Shown: positions 35,461 through 50,180 of the stretch, piece after piece | How positions within the stretch are numbered: the first letter of the stretch is position 1 | Layout: each line of letters opens with the position of its first letter | DNA from: Adiantum capillus-veneris | Taxonomy: Eukaryota; Streptophyta; Polypodiopsida; Polypodiales; Pteridaceae | Assembly: GCA_014529385.2 (NCBI GenBank) | Contig: CM043966.1 | Location: forward strand, 103,365,087 to 103,429,086 | DNA length: 64,000 nt | Reading direction: 5' to 3' | Translations under genes and position numbers: made by a program | The notes under the pieces: model-generated | Database searches by the model: none | Seen by the model: the letters and a program-made list of their open reading frames with translations, nothing else | What the model was told of the DNA's origin: nothing

Positions 35461-37765
35461 TTCAATCCAAAGAATTGGAATGGCTCGTTCTTGGACAAAA
35501 AAAGCACCTTTTAATATGCACTTCTTGGATTTTAGAAAAAGCCCTATCCTGTCTGGAATTTATGTCAGAACCAAGGGGACAATGACCTTTTCTAAACAGA
35601 GTAGTGAATTCTATTCTAAATCAATCTGGAACATCTACCACCCCTACATCAAATGTGCTTGCAAAGCTTTAGATTGAAAAGTTGACTCTGAAAGTAATAT
35701 CCTTTGGTTTGATCATGCAATTTGGTTCCTCCTCAACCATCTGGAGCACCTCTTCCCATCACAAATAGAGGAGCATTTCTCTCTATGATTTGTTCTTGGC
35801 TTGGTGATCAAGCTAAGGAAGCTGTGCAAGCCCAAATCACTTATCTTCACTTTAGGAATTTCATCTACAAGGCTCTGAAAGAGTTGGATTAGATGCACCT
35901 AGTCATCTGCTTTCAAATCTAAGTGATCTTTGGACCTTTAATCTTCCCTTGAAGAACTTTACATATTCTACAGAATTTCTTACTTCAGATAAACAACCAT
36001 CTTGTATGTGCTCTCTCTTTGGAAATCACTGTGCTAATTTTCAAGAATTTGGACAACACGTGTGCACTACAGACCTGTATCTTATTGGTTCAATAGAAAT
36101 CAAGGACCTATTAAGTAAAGGTCTGAATTATATCCCACTCCAACCATTAAACCCACACTTGGCTTTTGCCGTACTACTTACCTGCTTAACTGACATAGTC
36201 AAGTTATTGAAATTAGACAGTCTACAACATGCTAGACTTGCTAATTATTTATCCCCTTACTTTCAAACTTGTATTAAGTATATACCACCTGCATGGATTA
36301 GCCAAGAAGCAACATGGCTTTCTCCCTCATTGTCCTCTATGATACATAAACTAAAAAAGGATTGGTTTGTGGTAGGACTTGACAAAGCCCCTCATATACC
36401 CACTTTTATCTGCAAACACTTAGCCAAGATAATGGCTGAGTCTAGGCTTAAAGGACCAGACTTTTTGCTATCTTAAATGTGTTTAGAAGAATCCATACGA
36501 TACCTTGACTCTTCCCTGAGTCAATTTGAATTAGACACTCAGAGTTTGAAATTGCTTATACCTTTTCCCACTTATAAGAGTCACAAGCACAAGTTTAGGT
36601 GGATTTTGGATGCCTCCAATTGTATTATGTTACACACCACAAATGTGATCACTGCTTGTTGCCTCAATCTTATTCTCACTGACTTTAATAACATTTGTGA
36701 AGAAAAGTTTATAGCGATGAAAACCTTCATTGGAATTTTGGTAAATAACTTTTGGCTTGTGAAGAACTCAACGGAGGTATTCATTAATCTTCCGCATTAC
36801 ATTTTTTCAATGTTTTCAGCTGATATCACGCAGTGCTATGAAAACATATCACTTTTTGGGCCTTCTGGGCTTTTATTTGTTCTGCAACAGATTTGTAAAA
36901 TGGTATTTGGGAGGAGGAATGGGATGGGACACCATACTATTTCATTGGCTTGAAACCCCATATGGGTAAAAAAACACAAAAAGGACCAACTTCCAATTAT
37001 AATCTATGTAATCTAATGGAGATTATTGAATAGCTCTTTCAGGATTGCTTTGTTATGCTAGGGGAACAATTCTTTCAAAAAATCCATGGTATCTCTATGG
37101 GCTTCTCATGTTCACCAGTCACGTGCAATCTTAACCTGCTTTCTTTGAGTATACATGGATTCTTAAACAGCTTGAGACAACTGACACCACCATTGACCTT
37201 ACATTGTTTCAACACACTTAGAGATATATGGATGATCTATTAAGTTTAAATAATCCCAATTTTGTGCAATTCATACCGCAAATCCATCCTGACACTCTTA
37301 GGATTGAAGCTACCTTCATGGAATACTTGAATATAGACAACAAATATATCGTTACTAAAACCATTTTTCTTAATCTAGAGCTATCACTTTTTTCTCTGTT
37401 AACTGGAAGATATATCTTAAATAAATTCTCTTGGAAAAGAGACAAGTTGCACCTGGGCCTGATTGAATTTGTCAAAAGGAAGAGTAATCATCCACATAAG
37501 GTAGCATTAAAAACTTGTATGGGCTTGGTATATATTATTTTGTACTCATCCTCAGACTCATTCATTGCCTTTCGGGAAATATGTCACCTAATGAAGAAAT
37601 ACATAGCAAATGGGTTTGCTACGAATGAGCTGCTTGGCACTATTAAGAATTTTCTTACTAAAAATTGTTCGCCACTATGCTCGGCTAAAAAAGAGAAGGT
37701 TATGAGCTTTTTGAACTCTTTCATTGCTACACTGGTTGTAGGGGAGGTCTCACCAATTGGTGATG

Positions 37766-37766
<1 letters not shown>
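35461..37766 (+). pseudogene. Penelope-like reverse transcriptase, copy 1 (broken)
   Basis: The RT is readable across several frames. KDLLSKGLNYIPLQPLNP (about 36,100) is an N-terminal PLE-type motif. KFRWILDASNC, then FSADITQCYENISL (about 36,820, motif A Asp present), HGISMGFSCSPVTCNL (about 37,085, motif B) and RYMDDLLSLNNPNF (about 37,220, catalytic YMDD) follow in order. After these come KRDKLHLGLIEFVKRKSNHP and LYSSSDSFIAFREI and an RT thumb-like tail to about 37,760. In-frame stops lie at 36,474 and 36,951, and a stop sits just before RYMDD. No GIY-YIG endonuclease follows, so an endonuclease-deficient (Coprina-like) lineage is possible. Relative to copy 2 about 430 bp are missing near 35,935. 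Placement in PLEs is by motif memory. Confidence 0.6.
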
Positions 37767-37960
<194 letters not shown>

Positions 37961-40594
37961 TCGGATTCTATATCATATTTACCATATTGTAACCCTCGGA
38001 TTTGCCTTAACCCTTCTAAAACATTGATTTATCTTATAAACTCTACCGCTTGAAGGAAATATACCATGCTCTCTTGTAATTAAAGAATGCTCCCACTAAC
38101 CTAAAAAAGGCCCACTCTATACCCCACCACGTGGGAATGATGCATGAGCTGCCACTCATATGAGGGAAATTTTAGAAACTCTGTCATAAGTAATTTTATT
38201 CAAGGGGAATAACCAGGTTAGCATTACCCTATTCAACGAGGGTTCTTTGAATGATCTAATGTATTGGAACTGGAATAAATGCATCCTCTCCTTAACGCTC
38301 TATATTTGGGGCTTGATGAAGCTGGAGCACTGCTCTATACTAGGTGGAGATGGTGGATATTCATTAAACCTCTATTGCCGTGAGCTCTCTTTCCAAATAT
38401 AGGCTCTACAGCGAGCTACGAGCATGATACGTGGAGGTGGAAATGCTTTATAAGGTGAGTTGTATCCTCACTAATTGGTTTTCATTCTACAAGGTTGTGT
38501 GTGTTTTCTCATTTGGTGCATACTCTACATTGTTATTCTTCGTGTACGAAGCACTACTTGATTGTCTTAAAAGTGTGGCCCCTAGCAAGAAAAACGTGGT
38601 GGATACTACTGAGTAAGTTTGAATATATTACTTCAAAACATGTAAAACTTTAGTTTGTCTCTGTTATATTGCATGGTATGGTCTACTTCTACCAATGGGA
38701 CGTATTCTAGATATATTAGGATAGTAAGAGCTGTTGGTATTGGTAACTAATTGCATGAGCACATAAGGTTGGGGCTTGAGGTTGATTAATCTCTTACTGA
38801 TCCTCTTTGATTGCTGGTTTAGGTTGAACTCGAATACAGGAATTTGGTATAACTAGGCTGAAAGGACTGGTTTTTCGACCGTATGAAAGTGTATATTTGT
38901 GTTGGTTTCTGTATATATTGAAAGAAATAGTTAGTCGACCTTCAAATAAGTGTTTGTGCTGGTTTGAAGGTTTCCTACTACTAATGCGTATTATGGCTCT
39001 GATTGAATCAATTATTGGGCCAATATTGACTACAATACAATAAGCTATTGGTAGTCATTTGCAATTGATATGTTTAGCTTGAAGACCTGATGGCTAGCCT
39101 ATCTCTTACTATTGGTCTTCCCTTTTTGCTGGGATTAATGACATGATACTATGCTTTCTCATGAATGTATTCTACGTACTGGATGTTTGGGATAAGTTTT
39201 CTTAGGCATGTTATAAGTTCGACAATATGTATTATGCATTTAGCACAGATTTGCATCCCCAAAGTGTGTACCAGTTAGGGACACCAACTGCTAACTCTAA
39301 TTATGGACATTTTTTCGGAGTAGATGTTGGGCCGTGAGAAAATGGAAAGTGCTTTTTGATTAATAATGAGTTGTTTATTGTAGTTGATCTTTACTGCTAC
39401 TCAGTATACCATCAATAAATCTATTTAGCTGGTGCTTCATTTATGGATGATGCTACATCTGGGACTAATGTACTATATTTAGCCCTGCTTATGGTTTAGT
39501 TTGGCTATATCATTCCGATCATTTTAGGTTGTTATAAACCGTTTATGCGTATTCATTTCTTCTTTATATGGTCTATATGGGCTCTTGATCGACCTGGATA
39601 TCGTATAACGTAGGTAAGTTGGTGCGCCCTCCACTGTTATAGCTCATACGGAATGCCAAGTGATTGGTTCTAATGGTTTTTTTTGCAGAGCAGGTGGTAT
39701 TCAGCTCACAATATTGATCAAAAATTTATCTCTTATATTGCTTGTCAATACGATATTCTCTAACCTTATGTATATTGTTCTCTCTATATCCGGGTTCTAC
39801 GGGCTCTTTTCGGCCTAAAGTTTGATACCGTAGGAATATGGCCCAATTGGTATTCCGGGGTTATTACCTGGCTGGGAATGGTAGCTACTAACTCTAAAAA
39901 ATTGATATTTGCAGATCAGATGTTGGTCTAAGGAGTATTATGACTTCAAAAACACATTGGGGTGTGGACTGTACGGTTCAGATAATTGGACCTAACACTT
40001 TGATTATTTGTTTCTAAAATTCAAGGTCAAATAAAAAGTGCTATTATACTTCACTGTAATTTAGACAGTATGGTTTTATTCTTAGGTTAGTACCAAGGTG
40101 ACACTGATGACAACTAGGTCACCCCAATTACCTGTTATGCGGTTTGAAAATTAACAAAATAGTTTGTTTTCTTATTGTGGATGCAGGTAAGGGTGTCCTT
40201 TCCCTGGACCTTCTTTCCTCTATTATCGGCCCTGATATTGAGATGTATTTGTTTGGATTTACTTGCGAAAGAAATATATGATTTTGTACTATGAACAATA
40301 GGCCTTGGTCTTTGAATTTTGTCTCATGTGTTATGTATCATCATAATAGTTTAAACTCTCTCTCCTTAAGCACATGGGTGCTCTTGGGTCATTGGACCTA
40401 GGGCACGAGGACCTTGTTTGCTGGATTTCTATCCTTAGGAGATATGACTTGCAAACAGATTTTCTAGGGTAGGAGTTATCCCACACAACCGCTATGACCT
40501 TTGTCTTGGTTGGTTTTAAAGATGGAATACCTACCAACTCCTCTTTTAGATTTTACTTATACTTTTATTTTGGATTCAACCGATTGTCCCTATC
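37961..40594 (+). mobile_element. Spacer between tandem Penelope-like copies, with intron-like signals
   Basis: About 2.6 kb with no long frame. Its right part (about 39,515-40,150) recurs after the second RT copy at 43,205-43,985, so it is part of the element unit (3' or 5' untranslated region). An intron-like segment at 39,614-39,688 begins GTAAGT, contains CTAAT and a T-tract, and ends TTTGCAG; the equivalent at 43,305-43,380 keeps all four features. A 38,400-38,500 segment with AAGGTGAGT and a 39,905-39,920 segment with TTTGCAG hint at more splice-like sites. Confidence 0.5.
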
Positions 40595-43200
40595 ATGGAT
40601 GCTCTTGACCTTTCACCCTGCCCTTTTCCTCGGCATTCTTGCTCATGATTAAACTTATCCAAGACTCTTTGGCAGTTTCTCTCCTCAACCAATTCTCAAA
40701 GGTTACAGAAACCCATGACTCTATCATGAATCTATTAACCTTTAATGACTGGGTACTTATCCTTGCCAATCTGGTTGTTGAGATGAAAGGAGTACTTCAT
40801 CTTCAGAAGTTGGCTTCTAAACTTTCTGCCATTGAAATAAGTCATAAATCAGATCTTTTACAGTTCTCGGCTAAAGGAGACGACCTTTCTAACCTTATCA
40901 AGAAACTTTGTGGCCTTGCTTATTGTTTTGCTACCACTAAATCATTTGATCCTAATAAGGCTCCAAAAGGCCTCCTCTATAGCAATGACGTTGCTATGGA
41001 AGCAGTTAAAATCTTTCAATTGGGAATCAACTCGTCTAGTGAAACATATTTATTGGATATGGTTCCGAAAGTCTCAAAATGTTTTCCCTTCCTCCCACCA
41101 AGGTAGATTGCCATTGAAGGAATTGAGCTTGACCATCAGCTTTGGGAGCTTCCGAATAAACTTTCGTGGCACCCATCTCAATCAAGACTTGGGGTTTTTC
41201 TTGCAGCCCTACCAGCCTCCACTAGTGAAGACTGACGCCTAGAGACCCTCAAAGGAGTTTAGTTCTTGGACAAAGGTGATGCCATAAAGGCACCTTTTAG
41301 TATACACTTCTTGGATTCTAGAAAATGCCCTATCCTATCTGACATTTATGTCAGAACCAAGGGGACAATGACCTTTTCTAAACTGAGCACTGAATTCTAT
41401 TCTGAATCAATCTAGAACATCTACCGCCCCTACATCAAATGTGCTTGCAAAGCTTTAGATGCAAAAGCTGGCTGTGAAAGTAGCATCCTTTGGTTTAATC
41501 ATGCAATTTTGTTCCTCCTCAACCATCTGGAGGACCTCTTCCCATCACAAAAAAGAGGAGCATTTCTCCCTATAATTTGTTCTTGGCTTGGTGATCAAGC
41601 TAAGGAAGCTATGCAAGCCCCAATTGCTTATCTTCACTTTAGGAATTTCATGTACGAGGCTCTGAAAGAGCTAAAATTATATGCACCTAGTCATCTGCTT
41701 TCAAATCTAAGTGCTTTTAAAGGAATTAAACATATCTTATCCATTCTCAAACCTTCACTTAATGCAAAAGAGTGTCTCAACCTTAAAATGCCTTTGTTAA
41801 TTAGTTCTGCTTCACACTCGATCACATCTTTCCTGTCCCCTTCTTCTACACGAGGGTCCTCTGAAAGACGTAGTAAAGCTAGAAGCTATGTCAAAGGTAG
41901 AAGGAAGAATCTCCCTATCAAGAAAATGTTTAACTCTTAATTGTATTGCTCTTTCAGATCAATCGTACTCCCTTTTAGAAAGCTTTTTTTATGCAAGGAA
42001 GAGAATCTAAAGAAGAAAATTGTTCATTGCCACTTTTCAAATCTAATTTTTGATATGCTTACTCCAAAAAGTTTAATACAGTATGCTTTTCTACATTTGT
42101 TTAATTGTACCGACAGGTTGGATGAATTGACTTTTTTTTTTACCTTTGATCCTCCCTTGAAGAACTTTACGTATTCTATAGAGATTTTTACTTCAGATAA
42201 ACAAACATCTTGTATGTGCTCTCTCTTTGGAAATGACTGTTCTGATTTTCGGAAACTTGACAAAATGTGTGCACTACGGATCTGTCTCTAATTGATTCAA
42301 CAAAAACCAAGGACCTATTAAGTAAACATTTGAATCATATCCCACTCCAACCATTAAACCCACACTTGGCTTTTGCCACCTACTTACCTGCTTGACTGAC
42401 ATAGTCAAGTTATTGAAATTGGACAGTCTACAACATGCGAGACTTGGTGATTCTTTATCCCCGTACATTATAACTTGTTTTGATTCAATCCCACCTGCAT
42501 GGATTAGCCAGAAAGCAACATGGATTTCTCCCTCACTATCCTCTATGATACATAAACTAAAAAAGGATTGGTTTGTGGTAGGACTTGACAAAGCCCCTCA
42601 TATACCCACTTTTATATGCAAACACTTTTGTCTTGTGAAGAACTCATCGGAGTTATTCATTAATCTTCCACATTACATTTTTTTAATGTTTTCAGCTGAT
42701 ACACTCAGTGCTATGAAAACATATCACTTTTTGGGCCTTCTAGGCTTTTCTTTGTTTTGCAAGGATCTGTAAGATGGTATTTGGGAGGAGGAATGAGATA
42801 ACACTCCATACTATTTCACTGGCTCAAAGCCCCAGATGGGTAAAAAACACACAAAAAGGACCATGTACCCATTATAATCTATGTAATTTAATGGAGATTA
42901 TTGAATGGCTCTTTCAGAATTGCTTTGCTATGCTAGAATCCATGGGATCCCTATGGGCTTCAGATGTCCACGAGTCATGCGAAATCTTTTCCTGGTTTTC
43001 TTTGAGTATAAATGGATTCTTAAAGAACTTGAGACAATTGACACCACCATTGATCTTAACACTGTTTCAACACACTTACAAATATATGGATGATCTATTA
43101 AGTTTAAATAGTCCCAGTTTTGCGCAATGCTTACCGCAAATCTATCTCGACACTCTTAGGATTGAACCTACCTTCATGGAATAGTTAAATATAGACAACA
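40595..43200 (+). pseudogene. Penelope-like element, copy 2: ORF1-like region plus RT (broken)
   Basis: An N-terminal block (40,639-41,106, 155 codons, helical, no known domain) leads into sequence homologous to 35,461 onward (for example KAPF, FLDSRKCPIL near 41,300). Another open stretch at 41,509-41,940 ends in a basic tail (KARSYVKGRRKNLPIKK). RT motifs follow: WISPSLSSMIHKLKKDWFVV (about 42,520), then FSADTLSAM (motif A region frameshifted) and KYMDDLLSLNSPSFAQ (about 43,080) with YMDD intact. About 335 bp present in copy 1 (near 36,420-36,755) are deleted near 42,630, and the RT C-terminus after 43,200 is replaced by spacer sequence. Stops and frameshifts make it non-functional. Confidence 0.58.
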
Positions 43201-43990
43201 AATACTTGATCATTTTAGGTTGTTATAAACCGTTTATGCGTATTAATTTCTCCTCTATATGGTCTATATGGGCTCTTGATCGACATAGATATCGCATAAC
43301 GTTGGTAAGTTGGTGGGTCTTCCACTGTTATAGCCCGTATGGAATGCCCAGTGATTGGTTCTAATGGTTTTTTTTTGCAGAGCAGGTGGTATTCGGCTCA
43401 CAATACTGATCAAAAAGTTATCTCTTATATTGCTTGTTTATACAATGTTCTCTAACCTTATGTATATTGCTCTCTCTATATCCAGGTTTTATGTGCTCTT
43501 TTTGGACTAAACTTTGATATCACAGGAATGTGGCCCAATTGGCTTTCTGAGGTTATTGCCTGGATGGGAATGTTAACTACTAACTCTAAAAAATGATATT
43601 TGCATATCAAATGTTGTTCTAAGGAGTACTAAGACTTAAAAAACACATTGAATTACTTAAATTAGCTTTCTAAAATGAGATTTTAGATAACGAATGGGGT
43701 TAAGGGATTATGAGCATTTTTCAGTTTCGATAATTTGTGTCAGATGGGAAAGATTTGAGGCTGTATTTTGCATCGGAATAAAGAAAAGATACTTTGCATT
43801 AGGGTGTGGATTGTACAATTCAGATAATTGGACCTAACACTTTGATAATTTGTTTCTAAAATTCAAGGTCTTTAAAAAGGTCTATTACACTGCACTGTAA
43901 TTTAGAGAGCATGGTTTTCTTCTTAGGTTAGTACCAAGGTGACATGGATGACAACTAGGTCACCGCAGTTACCTATTATGCAGTTTGAGG
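43201..43990 (+). mobile_element. Partial spacer repeat after Penelope-like copy 2
   Basis: It matches 39,515-40,150, starting GATCATTTTAGGTTGTTATA in both. Copy-specific insertion is seen near 43,660-43,800. It ends at CAGTTTGA, where GGGTGGGTCTCT and a CT tract begin, the same phrase that opens the CT tract at 37,834. Confidence 0.7.
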
Positions 43991-44126
<136 letters not shown>

Positions 44127-44134
44127 GTGTGTGT

Positions 44135-44381
44135 CCCGGGGAGGTCACCTAATAAAAATATAACCTATCACGTGAGTTCAACAGAAGGGTTTTTTAAGTT
44201 CTTGAAACTTACAGAAATATATATACAGAAGGGCATTATTTTTTCAAATTTGAAAAAAACTTATAGATTTTAAAAGAAAAGGGTACATTATACTCCTAAT
44301 AAAATTCATTGATAAGGGGTTTTACAAACATGTCTTGAACGCATGTGATATGGTAGTTTTACACATAGTGAACCCCCCGAG
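44135..44381 (+). mobile_element. MITE copy 5 (8-bp TSD GTGTGTGT), inside a microsatellite
   Basis: The 247-bp element begins CCCGGGGAGGTCAC and ends GTGAACCCCCCGAG. It is flanked by GTGTGTGT at 44,127-44,134 and 44,382-44,389. Because the target is a GT repeat the duplication is less informative here, but the ends and interior match copies 3 and 4 closely. Confidence 0.92.
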
Positions 44382-44910
<529 letters not shown>

Positions 44911-46739
44911 ATCCCGTTGTCCCCCCATACTTCCCTTCTTGGGTCTTGGGCTCGTAGCAAAGGGCGTAGGACCGTCCCTATCCATGGGACTATCCACGTG
45001 GACTAGGGGTCATCTGCAATCCACGTGGATTGCCACACAATATGTGCTAATCAGTTTGGTGGGCCACATGGGTTTTTGTCTATCCACGTGACAGGCCACA
45101 AGGGTCTACAATGATCTGAATGGTGGGCCACCATGGTTGGCGATGGAGTTTTGAATTGTCTTGCTGGATGTGATGTCTTGGTGATGGAGTGTGAGCGTCC
45201 ACAATGACATTGCATCAACATTGAGTGAAATTGCAAATTATTTCTGGCACATGTTCAACCATAGTAGTGTCTTCCTAAGTGGTCTAGGATTGACTCTTCA
45301 TGTGGGTGAGGTTTCACATTCAGCACATTCATAGCTAGCTCCATCGCCTTTACCATGTCACTAGGAGTTGACAATGTCATCCGGTCCGCCCTCAAGCAGT
45401 CCACTAGCTATAGTTCCAGGTTGGCCAAATCCATAGTCAACCACTCTATAGGCCGATTTAGGTAGTGTGTAAATGTTCATCTTGGTGTAGATTCACCGAT
45501 TTAGGCAACACCAATTATCTGTGCAGATTTTCTGATTTAGGTGGCAGAGTGCAAATTTACCGGCTAAGACAGGGCCCTAATAAAGTGCAAATTCAGTATT
45601 TTAAATAGTAATATGTGCAGATCCGTTGGGTTTAGGCATCACAAGCGCAAATTTGCCAATTTAGGCAGCACAAAACTAAATGTAGATTCACCGGATGTAG
45701 GCAATATTAGTGCAAATTTTCCGATTTAGGTTGCACGTCTCATTGGTATCCATTGGCTGATTTAGGCAACACCGATCACAAAGTCATATAGTGGTGGATG
45801 GGCACCATTATATTTAGTACGATTTTGTTATCGTGGTATCAAATGTAAGATACTTGGATTTGGTATATGATGATAACCGTTTGCGATAGTGTTTATGGCA
45901 TTGGACTTGAGATTTACAAGAATTGATATATAAAACGATGAGTGTGACCAATGATATCCTCATACATCAGGATATGACATTTTTGTGGTATGGGACACTA
46001 GAATATGCAGTATGCGGATGACACCATGCATAAGAAAATATGTTTCTTTAAGTTTATGAATTTTTATTTTGATGCATTATAATTTTGACACACAATTTTA
46101 ATCATTGTTTTTGACAAGTATGGTTCATAGATTCCTATCTTTGCAAGTGAGGATAGTTACGTTCTAATGGAGAGATATGTAATTAAAGTCGATAATTATT
46201 TACTTATTGCAGCTGATAGGTGGAAAAATCTTGCTCAGTGTATAGTCTATGCAGAAGGATATCACATTTATGTATATTTTATTTTTCAAGTGCTCTTTAT
46301 GAGCTATGTTAATTATTATGTTTGATCGTGCAGTTTGTATTCATTTTGAGATTCAAGAAATCAATAAATAAATACATGCAAGAGGAAAGTGCTCACTCTT
46401 GCACAGGGTAGATTGCACCTAGTGCATGTGTTCTTCTCTCTTCTCTTCGCTCCTCTCTTGTTGTCTCAGTGTAGCACTCTGCTCTAGGAGGTGCACATGC
46501 ACGTGCTCGCTCGCTCTCTATCACCCTCTAGCTCTCTCAAATCGTGTATAGCTTCCGTTATGTGCTTGTGAAAATTTCTGGGTACGTAGTTCTATTGATT
46601 TATCGCAAGTCATAGTGGGGTATTGTTGTGTATTACATAGGGACACCACTCTTTTGAATGCAGTAGAAAGTGTGTCCCTCAATCACTCACAAAGTTTGTA
46701 ACTCATGAATATACATTCATACAAGAATGTAGCCATGGT
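44911..46739. repeat. Intergenic with a ~32-bp minisatellite-like array
   Basis: Between 45,485 and 45,775 a unit resembling GATTCACCGATTTAGGCAAC recurs about nine times (for example near 45,490, 45,525, 45,625, 45,650, 45,685, 45,715 and 45,750), much diverged. Near 45,000-45,090 TATCCACGTG and ATCCACGTGGAT palindromes occur. No gene is seen elsewhere in the stretch. Confidence 0.5.
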
Positions 46740-47290
46740 TCATGCATCATTATTTCTAGTGGCTCTAGCTTCAATCCACTTGGTCAAATAATCTATGGCT
46801 ACAATAATATATTGTGCCTGAGTCTTGTAAGTAGGTGGTTGTATAGGACCAACAACGTCAATGCCCTACTTAGCAAGTGCTCTTTCTCCCATCATTGATT
46901 GTATTGGAATATTGTTCCAATCTAGTTGGCATTTTATCTCTTTCATGAGAGTCACATCTTTTGACAAATTTTTTAACATCTGCAAATAGAGTTGGCCACT
47001 ATATGTTAGCCATCAAAATTACTATCGTTGTAGTCTCACCCTACTAGACCCGCATGTGCTTATTCCAAGATAGGATCATACTCATCTTCATTAGCACATA
47101 ATCTTAATGGTTGGTCCTTCCCTCGTTTGTATAGTTGTTGGTTGATCATGGTGTAGTTTGTAGCCTCCATTTTGATTAGTTGATGTCTATGTTTACTCAT
47201 GTCCTCAAGAAATTTTTGGTTTATCAAGTACTCCACCAAATATTTACTCCACTCAGGTGCAATAGATATCTGGAACAAAGTAGCATGTGG
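46740..47290 (-). pseudogene. Ty3/gypsy integrase N-terminal and core remnant
   Basis: Minus-strand translation shows QQLYKRGKDQPLRLCANEDE, then WPTLFADVKKFVKRCDSHER (zinc-binding HHCC end, last Cys lost) and DVVGPIQPPT, followed by AQYIIVAIDYLTKWIEARAT, which contains the first catalytic Asp region of the gypsy integrase. Stops and frame changes split it. It is separate from the gypsy family at 49-64 kb by sequence. Confidence 0.72.
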
Positions 47291-47660
47291 TATTTCTAAC
47301 CTCTTTTTGCATTGGAAGTTGTTCTCTACATAGGCATAAAAATATCTTTTTCTATTTGGCCAATAAACCCCTAATGACGTAAATCATTTTAGTATTTTAT
47401 CTCTACCACAAAATGGATCCCAACTACTATTGTGTGAGCTTTATGCATGTTCCTCTAAGCTTATACACAATATTAGGATTCTATCTATGTTCTGTCAATA
47501 TACAATCTTCTTGCCAACAACTAATACATAGCCAATTGCATCAACCAACCACTGGTGTTAGACCAAGGGTAAGGGCCATGATGTACATGTAGTCAAGGGG
47601 CACTATATTTATATGTCTTTAAGCCTATATATGGCATGGAGAGTTGCATGTTTCAGTCCC
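47291..47660. other. Possible LTR region before a PBS
   Basis: No domain is seen. The last ~110 bp, from TGTTAGACCAAGGG (about 47,556), could be a short LTR ahead of the PBS at 47,667, but no second copy is found in the window. Confidence 0.25.
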
Positions 47661-47666
47661 CTATAT

Positions 47667-47678
47667 TGGTATCAGAGC
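47667..47678 (+). promoter_or_regulatory. Primer-binding-site motif
   Basis: TGGTATCAGAGC matches the initiator tRNA-Met primer site exactly. What follows is a short GA-rich link and then a long CT tract, not a gag gene, so any element here is disrupted. Confidence 0.6.
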
Positions 47679-47749
47679 TCAGCGGAGAGGGGAGCTATAG
47701 AGGAGGGGGAAACCAAACACGGAGGTCATGGTTCTTTCATGGCTATGCA

Positions 47750-49130
<1,381 letters not shown>

Positions 49131-49134
49131 AGCA

Positions 49135-50170
49135 TTCAAGATTTCAAAATTCCAATGGACTATAGCATGCAAGATGGAACCACGTTGTGGAAGTATGCTC
49201 TACAAAAATGTATGATGTGATTGAGGCTTTTGAAGATTAGAAAGATTACAATGCCAATGAAGGACCGGAAGTGTGTGTGGAGACCAAGTACAAAAGGTTG
49301 GCAAAGAAAGTGAGACCAGTGGCCTTACCTTTACCATCGAATACAAGAAAAAGCTAGAGCAAGCCTCTTTGCAACCAAAAAGAACTGGAATCAAGTGTAC
49401 AATGGAATCCCTAAAAGAGATAAAAGTTGGTTGTGAGGAGTTTTTAACAAAAGAAGAGAAGAAGAGTTTTAAAGAAATGCTTTCAAGACATGGTAAGGCT
49501 TTTGCTTTCTAGACACATGAGATAGGTTGTGTTGATCCTAATGTTGTTGCACCTATGGTGATCTTCGCTATCCCTCGTGTACCTTGGAATCTATGTCCAA
49601 TCCCGGTTCTGAAAGTACATTTTCCAAAGTTAATAGAACTACTCAATGAAAATATTAGCATGGTCATCTTGGAGCCTTCTTGTGTGCCATATTTGAACAC
49701 GTGGTTCATTGTGCCTAAGAGGAATGGATCTTTGTGGTTCATACAAGATATGCAACCTATAAACAAGGTTACCATCAGGAATGTGGGTACAGGACCTATA
49801 GTAGATCAATTTAGAGATGCGTTTGTAGGAAGGTCAAGGTACGATCAATTTCATTTAGATGTTGAGAGTAGAGATCTGACAACTATGAAAACACCTTTGG
49901 TAAGGATGTGTACCTTACCTCAAGGAGCAACAAATTCAGTTGCACATATGATGAATGTGATGAACAAGGTTCTACATGACTTCATACCTCAAATCACAAT
50001 GCCATTTCTTGATGATGTGACCATCAAAGGGTGTGAAGAGAAAGAGAAAGATGAATCTATGTATTCAAGGGGGTGACGTAAGTTTGTTGAAAACCATATC
50101 AAATATTGTGGCACAAACGTTTACACTATTGATCATGCAAAGAGTAGTCATGCACGTTTTGTGTCTTCAC
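49135..50170 (+). pseudogene. Gypsy pol fragment (pre-RT and RT) in plus orientation
   Basis: This is the same family as the minus-strand element at 55-62 kb. MYDVIEAFED and GPEVCVETKYK mark the pre-RT linker. RT follows in one open stretch (49,555-50,076): VILEPSCVPYLNTWFIVPKR, then MQPINKVTIRNVGTGPIVDQ, CTLPQGATNSVAHMMN and MPFLDDVTIKGCEEK (FLDD catalytic motif). Near 50,085 it jumps to the RNase H/integrase linker phrase YTIDHAKSSHA, so RNase H is deleted. At about 50,174 it meets an inverted LTR end. Confidence 0.8.
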
Positions 50171-50180
50171 GTTTTCGGAA

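Noticed and set aside
40085-40160. Possible hammerhead ribozyme (CTGATGA followed by GAAA) in the Penelope-like spacer
   Set aside because: PLEs can carry hammerheads, so I looked. Stem II would have only about three base pairs with a bulge, and the second copy (43,935-43,985) reads ATGGATGA with the GAAA lost, so the core is not conserved.
46400-46610. Possible 5' LTR leader with CT-rich sequence near 46.4-46.6 kb
   Set aside because: No PBS, purine tract or second copy was found nearby.
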